64,000 nucleotides of DNA from Rhodococcus sp. SMB37 (GCF_004345605.1 NZ_SLVY01000019.1:1-64000); one strand, 5' to 3'. Positions 26,581 to 36,344 are shown, numbered from the stretch's first letter. Numbers and translations are program-made. Notes: generated by a model from the sequence alone, not told the origin.

Positions 26581-27351
26581 TCAGGCTCTCAGCGTCGCGC
26601 CACCGTCGACGTACAGGGTCTGCATGGTGATGTGCCGTGCACGCGGCGAGAGCAGGAACTCGATCGACTCGGCGATGTCGACCGGTTCTGCGATGCGTCC
26701 CAGCGGGATGCCGACCTTGAACTGCGCGAGGTCGCCCGTGATGGCGCCACGTGCTCCGTCATCGTCGTCGGGGTCGGCCCACAGCGTCCGCTGCATTGCG
26801 GTGTCGGTGGAACCGGGTGCGACGATGTTGGCGCGGATCCCGTATTGCGCGAGTTCGAGGCCGAGAATCCGTACGAGCATCGTCGCGGCAGCCTTCGACG
26901 ACCCGTAGGCTCCCATACCCATGCGGGGCACACCAGCAGAATTCGAGCCGACCACCACGATGGATCCGGACCTGCGGTCGCGCATGGTGCGTCCGACGGC
27001 CCGCAGCACCGAGACGAGTCCGGTGACGTTGATGTCGTGGATGCGTTGCCATTCGTCCGGATCGCAGTCGAGGATCGAGGCGACGGAGAACACTCCGGCG
27101 ACGTGGGCGAGGCCCTCGATCGGGCCGTGGGTGCTCTCGATGTCGGCGATCACGGTGTCCACGGCGTCGCGGTCGCGAATATCGAGTTGGTAGGAGGGAG
27201 CAGGGCTCTCCAGCATTGCTGCCGTCTCGTGCACTCCGTCGAGATCACGATCGGCGAGGACGACGCGATGCCCCGAGGCTGCGAGTGTCAGGGCGGTTGC
27301 CCGCCCGATGCCCTGGGCTGCGCCGACGACGAGAGTGACCGGCGCGGTCAC
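26581..27351 (-). CDS. dhbA: 2,3-dihydro-2,3-dihydroxybenzoate dehydrogenase (DhbA/EntA)
   Basis: 256 residues, SDR fold. Forms 2,3-dihydroxybenzoate from the dihydrodiol with NAD+. Motifs: V-V-G-A-A-Q-G-I-G, A-H-V-A-G (in place of N-N-A-G), S-N-S-A and Y-G-S-S-K. L-A-D-R-D after strand 2 fits NAD. GTG 27351 overlaps the isochorismate synthase stop by 4 nt (GTGA). The pairing with dhbC supports the catechol pathway assignment over other SDR roles. Confidence 0.85.
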   Translation of the reverse strand: MTAPVTLVVGAAQGIGRATALTLAASGHRVVLADRDLDGVHETAAMLESPAPSYQLDIRDRDAVDTVIADIESTHGPIEGLAHVAGVFSVASILDCDPDEWQRIHDINVTGLVSVLRAVGRTMRDRRSGSIVVVGSNSAGVPRMGMGAYGSSKAAATMLVRILGLELAQYGIRANIVAPGSTDTAMQRTLWADPDDDDGARGAITGDLAQFKVGIPLGRIAEPVDIAESIEFLLSPRARHITMQTLYVDGGATLRA

Positions 27352-28490
27352 CGTCGAACTCCGAGGGCATCGAGGACGGTTCCGAATTTCACTGTGGTCT
27401 CGGCCAATTCGTCGGACGGATCGGAGTCGGCGACGATGCCTCCGCCGGCGTGGGCGGTGAGGGTCGTGCCGTCGGGTTCGAGGATCGCGCAGCGGATGGT
27501 GACCATCCATTCGCCGTCGCCGTTCTCGTCGCACCAGCCGAGTGCTCCCGCGTAGAAGCCGCGGTCTCCTTCGAGTTCGTGAATCAGATCGCGGGCGGCC
27601 TCGGTGGGGGTACCGCAGATTGCGGGTGTCGGATGGACGGCAAGTGCCAGGTCGAGGGCGGTCACCGACGGGTCGCGAAGTCTGCCCGACACCGGCGTTC
27701 CCAGATGCCATAGCTGCCGAGTGTTGGTGAGGGAAGGGTGATTCGGAATGTCCAGTTCCGAGCACAGCGGCTCGAGCGATGCCCGCAGGGAATCGATCAC
27801 GTGGGCGTGTTCACCCAGGTTCTTGGCGGATGCGCGAAGTTCCTCGGCGGTGGCGCGGTCGAGTTCGGGGTCCGAACTCCGGGGTGCGGAACCGGCGAGC
27901 GGATGAGCGGTGACGAGGTCGCCACGTCGGCGGATGAGTACCTCGGGGCTTGCCCCCACCAGGTGACGTCCGGACCACTGCGCGCCGGCCGCGCTGAGAT
28001 CGACGGAGAAACCGTTGCCGACGGTGTCGTGGGACACCAGAGCGGCAAGAAGTGCTTCGGGATCGATGCGGCTCGCGGCCTCGAGAGTGAGGGCTCGGGC
28101 GAGGACGACTTTCTCCAGCGTGTTGTCGTCGGCGCGGAGCAGGCCCAGCGCCGTGGTCACGCGGTCGACGTGTTCTTCCTCTGCAGGCATGACTCCGGAG
28201 ATCCGGATCGTCGGTAGCGCAGGTGTTTCTGTGGTGAATACGGTGGCGGTGTGGTCGAGAACCTCGGGCGCGGTGAGCGCTGCCGGGTGGTCGGGGGCGA
28301 AGGGCAGTGCTCCGACCACGGCGCGAACCCGTCCGGTGCGCAGTGCGGAGGCGGCGTCGGCGGCGGAGTCGAAGCGGTCGTGAACACCGTGGGCGAGCAC
28401 GGTGCCGTGAGGACGGGACAGCGCGAACGGAGGGGGCCCGGTCCGTCCGGCCCGGTCGGTTGCGGTAGCGACGGCGACCGGTGCTTGCAT
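27348..28490 (-). CDS. dhbC: Isochorismate synthase (DhbC/EntC)
   Basis: 380 residues from ATG 28490 (AAAGG 7 nt upstream). Chorismate-binding fold: E-K-V-V-L-A-R-A-L, H-P-L-A-G-S-A-P-R, L-W-H-L-G-T-P-V-S-G, H-P-T-P-A-I-C-G-T-P and F-Y-A-G-A-L-G-W are the usual conserved blocks. Converts chorismate to isochorismate, the first step to 2,3-dihydroxybenzoate. Controlled by an iron box upstream. The next enzyme, isochorismatase, is absent here. Confidence 0.92.
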   Translation of the reverse strand: MQAPVAVATATDRAGRTGPPPFALSRPHGTVLAHGVHDRFDSAADAASALRTGRVRAVVGALPFAPDHPAALTAPEVLDHTATVFTTETPALPTIRISGVMPAEEEHVDRVTTALGLLRADDNTLEKVVLARALTLEAASRIDPEALLAALVSHDTVGNGFSVDLSAAGAQWSGRHLVGASPEVLIRRRGDLVTAHPLAGSAPRSSDPELDRATAEELRASAKNLGEHAHVIDSLRASLEPLCSELDIPNHPSLTNTRQLWHLGTPVSGRLRDPSVTALDLALAVHPTPAICGTPTEAARDLIHELEGDRGFYAGALGWCDENGDGEWMVTIRCAILEPDGTTLTAHAGGGIVADSDPSDELAETTVKFGTVLDALGVRR

Positions 28491-28553
28491 GCTCACACCT
28501 TTCGGTTGCGGCTGATCGGTCGCGGCGGCTGCGTACGACCGGTGACGAAGATA

Positions 28554-28572
28554 TACGGTTAGCCTTACCTTT
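28554..28572 (-). promoter_or_regulatory. Iron box of the dhbC-dhbA operon
   Basis: On the minus strand AAAGGTAAGGCTAACCGTA matches the iron-box consensus at 14 of 19 positions. About 65 nt upstream of the dhbC start, so an iron-loaded DmdR/IdeR would repress the operon. Confidence 0.8.
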
Positions 28573-28670
28573 GCGAGCGCTTCGGGGCGCGTCACGTGGC
28601 CGGGTGGATCGGATCCCCGAAAATTTCGGACGAAACAGGATGAATGGGGCGCTTGGTCTGGCCAATCCTT

Positions 28671-28689
28671 TCGGTTAGCCTAACCAATC
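28671..28689 (+). promoter_or_regulatory. Iron box of the siderophore-binding protein gene
   Basis: Read on the minus strand, ATTGGTTAGGCTAACCGAA matches the consensus at 16 of 19 positions, the best in the window. It sits about 50 nt before the start at 28740. Confidence 0.85.
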
Positions 28690-28739
28690 GTGACCGGGGC
28701 AACGCGCCACGGTGTGTAAGAACATGTAGGAGAAACACG

Positions 28740-29774
28740 ATGCGGGTTCTGGAACGGAGCCGGGCGCGCAGCGCCGCAGTGCTCGGCGCGGCGGCCTTGT
28801 TGACTGTCGGACTGGTGGGATGCTCGAGCGACGGTGACAGCGACAATGCCGATGGGGGTGCTGACACCGCTGCCTCCTCGGAGACACGGACGTTCGAGGC
28901 GCAGAACGGTTCCATCGAGATCCCGGCCGACCCGCAGCGTATCGTCGCCTGCGGCTACGCGGTGCTCCCGCTGATCCAGGCGGACGCCAACCTCGCTGCA
29001 GTGTGCGAGTGGACGCGCGAGACCGAGAACATGGACGAGGAGACGCTCGCCGCATACGAGGAGCTGCCGAAGGTCGCTCCCGACATGTCGGTCGCCGACC
29101 TCAACTACGAGGCAATCACCATGGCAGAGCCCGACCTCATCATCATGGGTGTTCCCGCGATGGTCCAGGAGCAGCTCGACATGGCCACGCTGGAATCGCT
29201 TGCACCCGTGGTGTTCCTCGGCCCCACCATTCCGAGCGAATGGCGCGAACTCGGCGAGCAGTACGCCGATGCGGCGAACGTCAGTGACACCTACGGCGGT
29301 TTCAAGGAGGAGTACGACGCGCGCGCTGCGGAACTCGCCGACAAGTATGCCGACACGCTCGGCGCCCTGACATTCGCCGGCGTATGCAGCGAGTGTGGAA
29401 CGAACCCCGGCGAGTACATGCGCGAATACGGGTCGTCCTACACCACGAACCTGCTCGGCGACCTCGGCTTCACATTCCCCGGAGAGCCGGTCGACCCCGA
29501 GGACTCGCATGGGGAGTATCTCTCGTTCGAGCAGCTGCCGGAGAACCTCGGAGACGTCGATGTGATCGTCTACGGCGTCGAAGCGGATGGCTCGGTCACC
29601 CCGGAACTGCAGGAACTGTTCGATTCACCGCTGTGGCAGGAACTGCCCGCAGTCAAGGCCGGTAACCTCGTCGCCGTCGAGCATGCCAATGCGGCAACCT
29701 ACGAAACAGCGCTTCTCGCACTCGATTCCATCGACGCAGCGCTAGAGAAGCTGCCCGCCAACCAGTCGCAGTAA
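28740..29774 (+). CDS. Iron-siderophore ABC transporter substrate-binding lipoprotein
   Basis: 344 residues, class III (FepB/FhuD-like) binding protein. Lipobox L-V-G-C after a hydrophobic signal, then a Ser/Asp/Gly linker. I-V-A-C-G-Y near the start of the lobe and E-P-D-L-I-I-M-G are typical. ATG 28740 follows AGGAG. No FecCD permease or ATPase lies beside it, so its transport partners must be encoded elsewhere. Gene context suggests it recognises the siderophore made by the NRPS at 41985. Confidence 0.88.
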   Translation: MRVLERSRARSAAVLGAAALLTVGLVGCSSDGDSDNADGGADTAASSETRTFEAQNGSIEIPADPQRIVACGYAVLPLIQADANLAAVCEWTRETENMDEETLAAYEELPKVAPDMSVADLNYEAITMAEPDLIIMGVPAMVQEQLDMATLESLAPVVFLGPTIPSEWRELGEQYADAANVSDTYGGFKEEYDARAAELADKYADTLGALTFAGVCSECGTNPGEYMREYGSSYTTNLLGDLGFTFPGEPVDPEDSHGEYLSFEQLPENLGDVDVIVYGVEADGSVTPELQELFDSPLWQELPAVKAGNLVAVEHANAATYETALLALDSIDAALEKLPANQSQ

Positions 29775-29818
29775 TACTGCCTCGTAGCGGGTGTGAACCT
29801 GCGGCACCGCACGCCCGA

Positions 29819-29842
29819 ACGGCCCCCGCGCCCGGGGGCCGT
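29819..29842. terminator. GC-rich hairpin terminator
   Basis: Perfect 10-bp stem ACGGCCCCCG / CGGGGGCCGT with a 4-nt loop, between the convergent binding-protein gene and the next minus-strand gene. No T tract. Confidence 0.65.
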
Positions 29843-29869
29843 GTGCGTGCCCGAACGAATGTTCGCGTA

Positions 29870-30319
29870 TCAGGGGCGCAGAGCGTTCTTGGTGGTGCGT
29901 GCCCACGACTCGATAGCCGAGTAGCTGTCGCCGACACCCTGTGTGTAGGCCACGAGAGCTCCGTACAGGTGCGCTCCTTCGGTGGCCAGTTCGATTGTGC
30001 TGACCCAGTGGGATGCGCGCGCCATCACGGCCGCGGAGATGTCGAGGCGATCGCGTGTCTCCCTCGAAACCGAGGTGAACGACTCGTCCGCGATCTGGAA
30101 CGTCTCCTTGACGCCGCGCCAGTAATACTCCGCGTCCATTGCCGCGCGCAGTGATTCGTAGTCGGTCGTGTCCTGCATCGCCGTGGCATTCCGCAGTTCG
30201 TTCGACGCCTGGCCGGACGAGCCGAGGGGGATGTACGTGATGTCGTCGGTGGATCTGTTGTCGCCGCGTCTGGTCCTCACCGGAGAGATGGTGCCCCATC
30301 GTGCGGCAGAACGAAACAA
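29870..30319 (-). CDS. Protein of unknown function
   Basis: Up to 149 residues; I do not recognise it. The longest frame starts with TTG at 30319; GTG at 30280 or ATG at 30178 may be the real start. The C-terminal half is helical with aromatic and acidic residues (Y-Y-W-R-G-V-K-E-T-F, S-T-I-E-L-A-T-E-G-A-H-L-Y). No signal peptide or TM segment. Convergent with the siderophore-binding gene. Confidence 0.45.
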   Translation of the reverse strand: MFRSAARWGTISPVRTRRGDNRSTDDITYIPLGSSGQASNELRNATAMQDTTDYESLRAAMDAEYYWRGVKETFQIADESFTSVSRETRDRLDISAAVMARASHWVSTIELATEGAHLYGALVAYTQGVGDSYSAIESWARTTKNALRP

Positions 30320-30463
30320 GCGGTTCCGTTACGATCACGACACGGTCGCGGAGTTGTCTCGAATGGGGTTCGGCGCACCTGTCGCCGCGGGTCGTGCTCG
30401 TCCTGATTCGTCATCGTCCCCAGCACGCCAGGGGAACCTGATCCGATTCGGCCGGGTCAGCTT

Positions 30464-31378
30464 TCAGCTGCGTCGGCGTTCCTGGCCCGGCCTGTTCGGT
30501 ATCAGGGCGACGCAGGCCGAGAGCACGAGCGCGCACACCAGAACGGCTGTGAACACAGGGGAGACGGACGACGCGAGTTGTCCGGCGTCCGGGGTGGCCC
30601 CGTCGACCACACCGGAGCGAGTCAGTGCGGCGTTCGCGAGTGCGCCGAACACGGCCACGCCCACAGCACTGCCGATCGAACGAGCGAATGCGTTCGCTCC
30701 GGTCACGACTCCACGTTCCGACCATTCCACGCTGGACTGGGCGGCGATGAGCGACGGACTCGCGATCAGGCCCATGCCCAGGCCGATGACGACACAGCAC
30801 CCCGCGACCTGCCACGGCGTCGAATCCGGTCCGGTCTGCGTCAGGAGGGCCGTGCCGGTCAGGAGCGGGACCGCACCGATGAGGCCGGTGGTGCGGAACC
30901 CGAGGCGCAGGTACAAGCGCCCCGACTGGGATGCGGCTACCGGCCAGCCGAGCGTCATCGCCGCCAACGTGAATCCAGCGACCAGCGCGGTCGTGCCCAG
31001 CGAGCCCTGCACGAACGACGGCACGTACGACGTCAGGCCCAACACCACCGCACCGACCAGGCACGACACCGCGCTGGTGGTGATCAGGACCCTGCGGGTC
31101 AGCACCCAGATCGGCAGGATCGGCTCGGGCACCCGGGTCTCGATCACGACGAACAGCACGAACAGCACCGCACCGGCCGTGAAGATTGCAATGCTCGTCG
31201 TCGACGTCCATGCCCACGCCTGTCCGCCTTCGAGCAGCCCGAGGATCACCAGCGCTGCACCCACGGCGAGTGCGGAGGCGCCGGCCCAGTCGATGGACCG
31301 TCGCGGGCCGTTCGGCTTCGACTCGTGGAAATTGCGCACGAGCACCCACGCCGCAATTGCGCAGAGGAGCACGTTCAC
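30464..31378 (-). pseudogene. MFS transporter, C-terminal part (interrupted gene)
   Basis: 304 residues with eight or so hydrophobic segments, corresponding to the second part of a DHA2-type MFS pump. It lacks motif A and the N-terminal TMs, which are encoded at 32565-33206. The two pieces are separated by a TnpB element; joining 31378 to 32565 gives one frame of 518 codons reading W-R-W-I-F-W-V-N-V across the junction, the normal family sequence. Unless the element is precisely excised, no full-length pump is made. The ancestor may have exported a siderophore, from its location only. Confidence 0.85.
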
Positions 31379-31461
31379 CGGGACCTCGCCAGGATGCCCC
31401 GCCGCTCACGGCAGGCAGGAATGGCGTTCGACATGTCGGACCCTTCTGTTGTCATGAGGAG

Positions 31462-32560
31462 ATGAGGACCGCGTACAAGGCCCGGGCCTACCCGGACCCC
31501 GAACAGGCGACGCTGCTGCGCCGCACGTTCGGCTGCGTGCGCGTGGTGTGGAACAAGACCCTCGCCGACCGGCAACGCCGGTACACCACCGAGCAGAAAT
31601 CGACCTCGTACAAGGACACCGACGCCGCACTGTCCGAGTGGAAGAAAACCGAGGAGCTTGCGTTCCTCGGCGAGGTGTCCTCGGTGCCGCTTCAGCAGAC
31701 GCTGCGCCACCAGCACGCCGCGTTCCAGTCGTTCTTCAAGGGCGTCGCCAAGTACCCACGGTTCAAGAACCGGCATTCTCGCCAGTCCGCGCACTACACC
31801 CGCTCGGCGTTCCGCATCAAACCGGACGGGTTGTGGCTGGCGAAGACCACCGCGCCGATGAAGGTGGCGTGGTCCTGGCCGGACATCGACCTTGCCACGC
31901 TCGACCCGACAATGGTGATCGTCTCCCGCGAGGCGGACGGCCGGTGGTTCGTGACGTTCGCCGTCGACACGACCGACCCCGCGCCGCCACCAGAGGCGCC
32001 TGGCGCGGATGCAGAAGGGATCGAACAACCGCGCCAGACAACGTTCGAGGGTGGCACGCAAGCACTCCCGTGTCCGCGATGCCCGCCGTGACTTCCTCCA
32101 CAAGACCAGCACGGATCTCGTGGCGCGGTTCGACACCATCGCCGTCGAAGACCTCGCCCCGCGCAACATGGTCCGCAACCGCCGGTTGGCGAAGTCGATC
32201 AGCGAATGCGGGTGGGGTGAGTTCCGGTCGATGCTCGAGTACAAGGCGGAGCGGGCCGGTCGCCGGTTCGTGGTGATCGACCGCTGGTTTCCCAGCTCGA
32301 AGACGTGCAGCGTGTGCGGGCATCTGCTCGCTGTGCTGTCCCTCGGGACACGCCGCTGGTCGTGTCCCGACTGCGGTACCCGGCATGACCGGGACGTCAA
32401 TGCCGCGAAGAACATCCTTGTCGCCGCCGGGCCGGTGGAGACACGAAACGCCTGTGGAGGCGATGTCAGACGGTACGGGTCTTCCCGTCCGCACTCGCCG
32501 GTGAAACAGGAACTCCCGGATGTGAGTCCGAGAATCCCCGTCTTTCAGGGCGGGGAGTAG
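31462..32560 (+). pseudogene. tnpB: TnpB nuclease, internally deleted and frameshifted
   Basis: Frame 1 (from ATG 31462 to about 31995) encodes the N-terminal half: Y-K-A-R-A-Y-P, V-W-N-K-T-L, K-Y-P-R-F-K-N-R. It ends in a new frame relative to the second part, which resumes with R-R-L-A-R-M-Q-K-G-S-N-N-R near 31994 and runs to the TAG at 32560. Present: RuvC-II Glu (I-A-V-E-D-L-A), zinc finger C-S-V-C / C-P-D-C, RuvC-III Asp (D-R-D-V-N-A-A-K-N). Missing: about 50 codons with the RuvC-I D-L-G motif. Nuclease activity is therefore unlikely. Confidence 0.85.
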
Positions 32561-32564
32561 TCAA
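32536..32564 (+). repeat. IS605-type right end / omegaRNA 3' scaffold
   Basis: CCCCG (32536-32540) pairs with CGGGG (32551-32555), then the element ends at TCAA (32564). In active TnpB systems the guide RNA ends here and the following flank is its guide; in this locus the guide would be MFS sequence from 32565 on. Confidence 0.65.
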
Positions 32565-33206
32565 CCAGAAGATCCACCGCCACGACAGGAAGTCCGAGAA
32601 CACACCACCGATTGTGGGGCCCACGATCGACGACATCCCCCACACACTGGCCAGGTAACCCTGCGCCTTCGCGCGCTCCGCGACCGTGTAGATGTCGCCC
32701 GCGATGGTCTGGGCCATCGGCAGCACCGCGCCCGCCCCGATCCCCTGCAAGGCGCGGAAGGCGATCAGTGCCGGCATGCTCCACGCCATCGCGCACAGCA
32801 CCGAACCCGCCGCGAACATGCCGATACCGAACAGCAGGACCGGCGTGCGCCCGAATATGTCGGACAGCTTTCCGTACACGGGCACGAGGACGGCCTGAGT
32901 GAGTAGATAGCTCGAGAACAGCCAGGGGAACTGGGTGAATCCGCCGAGGTCACCGACGATTGTCGGTATCGCGGTTGCCAGGATCGTACTTTCGAGCGCC
33001 ACCAGCGCGGTCGCGAGCATCAGGGCGATCAGGATCGGTCCTCGCTCCGACCGGAAGCCGACGTCCACGCGGTCCGACACGGCCCTCACACCTCCCATTG
33101 GTTCTGCCGCGTCGTCGTCCGGGGGAGCGATCTTCGTGGCCTCTTCCGTCGATTGTGGTCGATGGGATATCCGCCACGGCGTGCGGTACGCGTCGGTGTG
33201 GACCAC
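32565..33206 (-). pseudogene. MFS transporter, N-terminal part (interrupted gene)
   Basis: 214 codons up to the insertion point, encoding the first TM helices and motif A region (G-K-L-S-D-I-F-G-R), then G-A-G-A-V-L-P-M and W-R-W-I-F-W at the break. Continuing past 32565 adds about 32 foreign residues from the element before a stop. GTG 33206 opens the frame, but a later start such as ATG 33098 is possible, since 33206 overlaps the purC promoter. See the C-terminal part at 30464-31378. Confidence 0.83.
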
Positions 33207-33212
33207 TAGGGT
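33207..33212 (+). promoter_or_regulatory. -10 element (TAGGGT) for leaderless purC
   Basis: TAGGGT ends 6 nt before the GTG at 33219 and no Shine-Dalgarno sequence is present, so the mRNA may start at or near the start codon. Confidence 0.45.
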
Positions 33213-33218
33213 GTCACC

Positions 33219-34103
33219 GTGCGTCCTTCACTCGAGTCCTACTCACACCTGGCAGGCGGCAAGGTCCGCGACCTCTACATCGTCGACGACGGGCACCTGC
33301 TGCTCGTGGCCAGCGACCGGATCTCGGCCTACGACCACGTCCTGGAGACCCCGATCCCCGACAAGGGGCGGGTTCTCACCGCGATGAGCGTGTTCTTCTT
33401 CGACCTTCTCGACGCGAACAACCACCTCGCCGGTGAACCCGACGACGAGCGGATTCCCGCCGAGGTCCTCGGACGCGCGCTGATCGTCAAGCGCCTCGAG
33501 ATGGTGCCGGTGGAATGTGTGGCCCGCGGCTACCTCACCGGCTCCGGTCTCGCCGACTACCAGGCCACCGGCTCGGTGTGCGGCGTGCAACTGCCGGAGG
33601 GGCTGGTGGAGGCATCCAGGCTTCCCGAGCCGATCTTCACGCCCGCGACGAAGGCCGCACTCGGTGATCACGACGAGAACGTCAGCTTCGAGCAGGTCGC
33701 AGAGAAGATCGGGCTGAACCTAGCGATGCAGCTGCGTCAGGACACCCTCGACATCTACGACCGCGCCTCGATCTACGCGTACGAGCGCGGCATCATGCTC
33801 GCCGATACCAAGTTCGAATTCGGTCTCGACAAGGCCGGCAATCTCGTGCTGGCCGACGAGGTGCTCACCCCCGATTCGTCGCGCTACTGGGATCTGGCCG
33901 AGTACGAAGAAGGCAAGGTACAGCCGAGCTTCGACAAGCAGATCGTCCGCAACTGGTTGACCAGCGCCGAATCCGGATGGGACCGTGCAACCGACACCCA
34001 GCCTCCGGCGTTGCCGCAGCACATCGTCGACAAGACTCGTGCGCGCTACATCGAAGCTTACGAGCGCATTTCCGGACTGTCCTTCGACGATTGGATCGGC
34101 TGA
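33219..34103 (+). CDS. purC: Phosphoribosylaminoimidazole-succinocarboxamide synthase
   Basis: 294 residues. Joins CAIR and aspartate with ATP in purine synthesis. Conserved blocks: G-G-K-V-R-D-L-Y at the N-terminus, [25 protein letters not shown] and [12 protein letters not shown]. Full length for the longer actinobacterial form. The downstream peptidase gene begins 5 nt after the stop, so the two are co-transcribed. Confidence 0.95.
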   Translation: MRPSLESYSHLAGGKVRDLYIVDDGHLLLVASDRISAYDHVLETPIPDKGRVLTAMSVFFFDLLDANNHLAGEPDDERIPAEVLGRALIVKRLEMVPVECVARGYLTGSGLADYQATGSVCGVQLPEGLVEASRLPEPIFTPATKAALGDHDENVSFEQVAEKIGLNLAMQLRQDTLDIYDRASIYAYERGIMLADTKFEFGLDKAGNLVLADEVLTPDSSRYWDLAEYEEGKVQPSFDKQIVRNWLTSAESGWDRATDTQPPALPQHIVDKTRARYIEAYERISGLSFDDWIG

Positions 34104-34108
34104 CCACG

Positions 34109-36235
34109 ATGACCTCCCCGACCCCGCCCGTTGCCACGAAGGTTCCCCGAGAGCGCATCCATCACGGCCACACGTTCGTCGACGACTACGAGTGGCTGCG
34201 CGACAAGGACAACCCGGAGGTGATCGCGTACCTCGAAGCCGAGAATGCGTACACCGAAGCACAGACTGCGCATCTGGCACCGGTGCGGGAGGCGATCTTC
34301 GAGGAGATCAAGTCGCGGACGCAGGAGACCGATATGTCGGTCCCCACCCGCATGGGCGAGTGGTGGTACTACGCCCGCACGGTCGAGGGTAAGCAGTACG
34401 GAATCCAGTGCCGGTGCCCGATCACCGACCCGGACGACTGGACTCCGCCGGAGATCACGGCGGGCACCGAACTGCCCGGCGAGCAGGTACTGCTCGACGG
34501 CAACGTGGAGTCCGAGGGGCACGACTTCTTCTCCGTCGGCGCGTTCTCACTCAGCCACGACGGCACGCTGCTCGCGTACTCGACCGACGTGGTGGGCGAC
34601 GAACGGTACACGCTGAAGTTCAAGGACCTCACCACCGGTGAACTCCTCGCCGACGAGATCCCCGGCACCGCACCCGGTGCCACGTGGGCGCTCGACCACA
34701 GCCACATCTTCTATCAGACGGTCGACGAATCCTGGCGCCCCGACACCGTGTGGCGGCACCGGCTCGGGACCGCCGTCGACGACGATGTGAAGGTCTTCCA
34801 CGAGCCCGACGAGCGGTACTGGGTGTCGATCGGTGCCACGCGCAGCGAGAAGTACCTGATGATCTGGGTGGGATCGAAGATCACCACCGAGGGATGGGTT
34901 CTCGACTCCGACAATCCCACAGGTGAGTTCCGTGTTCTGCTGCCGCGGCGTGAAGGTGTCGAATACGGCGCCGAGCACGCCGTGGTCGGAGGCCAGGACC
35001 GGTTCCTGGTGTTGCACAACGATGTCGACCCGGACACCGGCGAGAAGGCGGAGAACTTCGTCCTCGCGGAAGCTCCCGTCGATGATCCGTCGGCGCTGCG
35101 CACCCTGATCGAACACCGCAAGGACGTCCGCCTCGAAGATGTCGAGGCGTTCGAAGGCCACCTCGTACTGAGCTACCGCCGCGAAGCGCTCACCCGGCTC
35201 GCGGTGTGGCCGCTCACCGACGACGGATACGGCGACCTCCACGAACTCGAATTCGACGAAGAACTGTTCGCCGTCGGACCGGGCGGCAATCCCGAGTGGA
35301 AGCAGCCCGTGCTGCGACTCGGGTTCACCTCGTTCATCACCCCGACCCGCGTCTACGAGTACGTCGTGGGCACCGGCGAGCTGCTGCTGCGCAAGTCGCA
35401 GCCTGTGCTCGGCGACTTCGATCCGTCGCGCTACGAGCAGCGACGTGAGTGGGCGACGGCCGACGACGGCACGAAGATCCCGGTCTCGATAGTCGCGAAG
35501 AAGGGCACACCTGCGAACGCCCCGACCCTGCTGTACGGGTACGGCTCGTACGAGGCCAGCATCGACCCGGGTTTCTCGGTCGCGCGACTGTCGTTGCTCG
35601 ACCGCGGCATGGTGTTCGCGGTCGCGCATGTGCGCGGTGGTGGCGAGATGGGCCGGCACTGGTACGAGAACGGCAAGTCGCTCACGAAGAAGAACACCTT
35701 CACCGACTTCGTCGCGTGCGCGCGGCACCTCGTCGACACCGGCGTGACGAGCCCCGGTCGGCTCGTTGCCGACGGTGGCAGCGCGGGCGGACTGCTCATG
35801 GGCGCGGTCGTGAACATGGCACCGGAGCTGTTCACGGGCGTCCTCGCCAACGTGCCGTTCGTCGACCCCCTCACCTCGATCCTCGACCCGTCGCTGCCGC
35901 TGACGGTGATCGAGTGGGACGAGTGGGGTAATCCCCTCGCGAACCCGGAGGTGTACGAGTACATGCGCTCGTACAGCCCCTACGAGAACGTCGAGGCGAA
36001 GGACTATCCGGCGATCCTCGCCATCACGAGCATCAACGACACCCGTGTGCTGTACGTCGAACCCGCCAAGTGGGTCGCGAAGCTGCGCGCGACGAAGACG
36101 GGCGATTCGGCGTTGCTGCTCAAGACCGAGATGAGTGCCGGCCACGGCGGTGTGTCGGGCCGGTACGAGAAGTGGCGCGAGGTGGCATTCGAGTTCGCGT
36201 GGGTGCTCGACATTTCCGGCGCCCTTCGCGCGTGA
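34109..36235 (+). CDS. ptrB: Oligopeptidase B-like serine peptidase (S9A)
   Basis: 708 residues from ATG 34109. N-terminal beta-propeller (residues about 70-400), then an alpha/beta-hydrolase domain with Ser558 (G-G-S-A-G-G), Asp644 (I-N-D-T-R-V-L-Y) and His679 (S-A-G-H-G-G). The Y-G-S-Y-E and R-G-G-G-E-M-G-R blocks are typical of protease II. No signal peptide, so cytoplasmic cleavage of short peptides after basic residues. Linkage with purC is common in actinobacteria. Confidence 0.9.
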   Translation: MTSPTPPVATKVPRERIHHGHTFVDDYEWLRDKDNPEVIAYLEAENAYTEAQTAHLAPVREAIFEEIKSRTQETDMSVPTRMGEWWYYARTVEGKQYGIQCRCPITDPDDWTPPEITAGTELPGEQVLLDGNVESEGHDFFSVGAFSLSHDGTLLAYSTDVVGDERYTLKFKDLTTGELLADEIPGTAPGATWALDHSHIFYQTVDESWRPDTVWRHRLGTAVDDDVKVFHEPDERYWVSIGATRSEKYLMIWVGSKITTEGWVLDSDNPTGEFRVLLPRREGVEYGAEHAVVGGQDRFLVLHNDVDPDTGEKAENFVLAEAPVDDPSALRTLIEHRKDVRLEDVEAFEGHLVLSYRREALTRLAVWPLTDDGYGDLHELEFDEELFAVGPGGNPEWKQPVLRLGFTSFITPTRVYEYVVGTGELLLRKSQPVLGDFDPSRYEQRREWATADDGTKIPVSIVAKKGTPANAPTLLYGYGSYEASIDPGFSVARLSLLDRGMVFAVAHVRGGGEMGRHWYENGKSLTKKNTFTDFVACARHLVDTGVTSPGRLVADGGSAGGLLMGAVVNMAPELFTGVLANVPFVDPLTSILDPSLPLTVIEWDEWGNPLANPEVYEYMRSYSPYENVEAKDYPAILAITSINDTRVLYVEPAKWVAKLRATKTGDSALLLKTEMSAGHGGVSGRYEKWREVAFEFAWVLDISGALRA

Positions 36236-36297
36236 GAGGGTTCCTGCGGCAGACCTGCAGGTGACGCAGTCTCGGTAGAATGCCGACGAGGTGCACG

Positions 36298-36344
36298 ATG
36301 CCCTCCGGATGTACGCCCGTCAGGGCGCCCATCCGGAGGGCATC
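36298..36344. terminator. Hairpin terminator after ptrB
   Basis: Perfect 14-bp arms GATGCCCTCCGGAT (36298-36311) and ATCCGGAGGGCATC (36331-36344) flank a 19-nt centre with its own GCCC/GGGC pairing. A long stable hairpin without a T tract. Confidence 0.75.

Larger units (their letters stand above)
31379..32564 (+). mobile_element. IS605-type TnpB-only element inside an MFS gene
   Basis: 1186 bp. Left flank ends TTCAC (31374-31378), a likely target/TAM; right end finishes in TCAA (32561-32564) as in IS608-type elements. Left end carries a small hairpin (31401-31412, GCCG/CGGC); right end a CCCCG/CGGGG stem. No target duplication and no terminal inverted repeats, as expected for this group. 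No tnpA. Boundaries could shift by one base because both sides begin with C. Confidence 0.85.
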
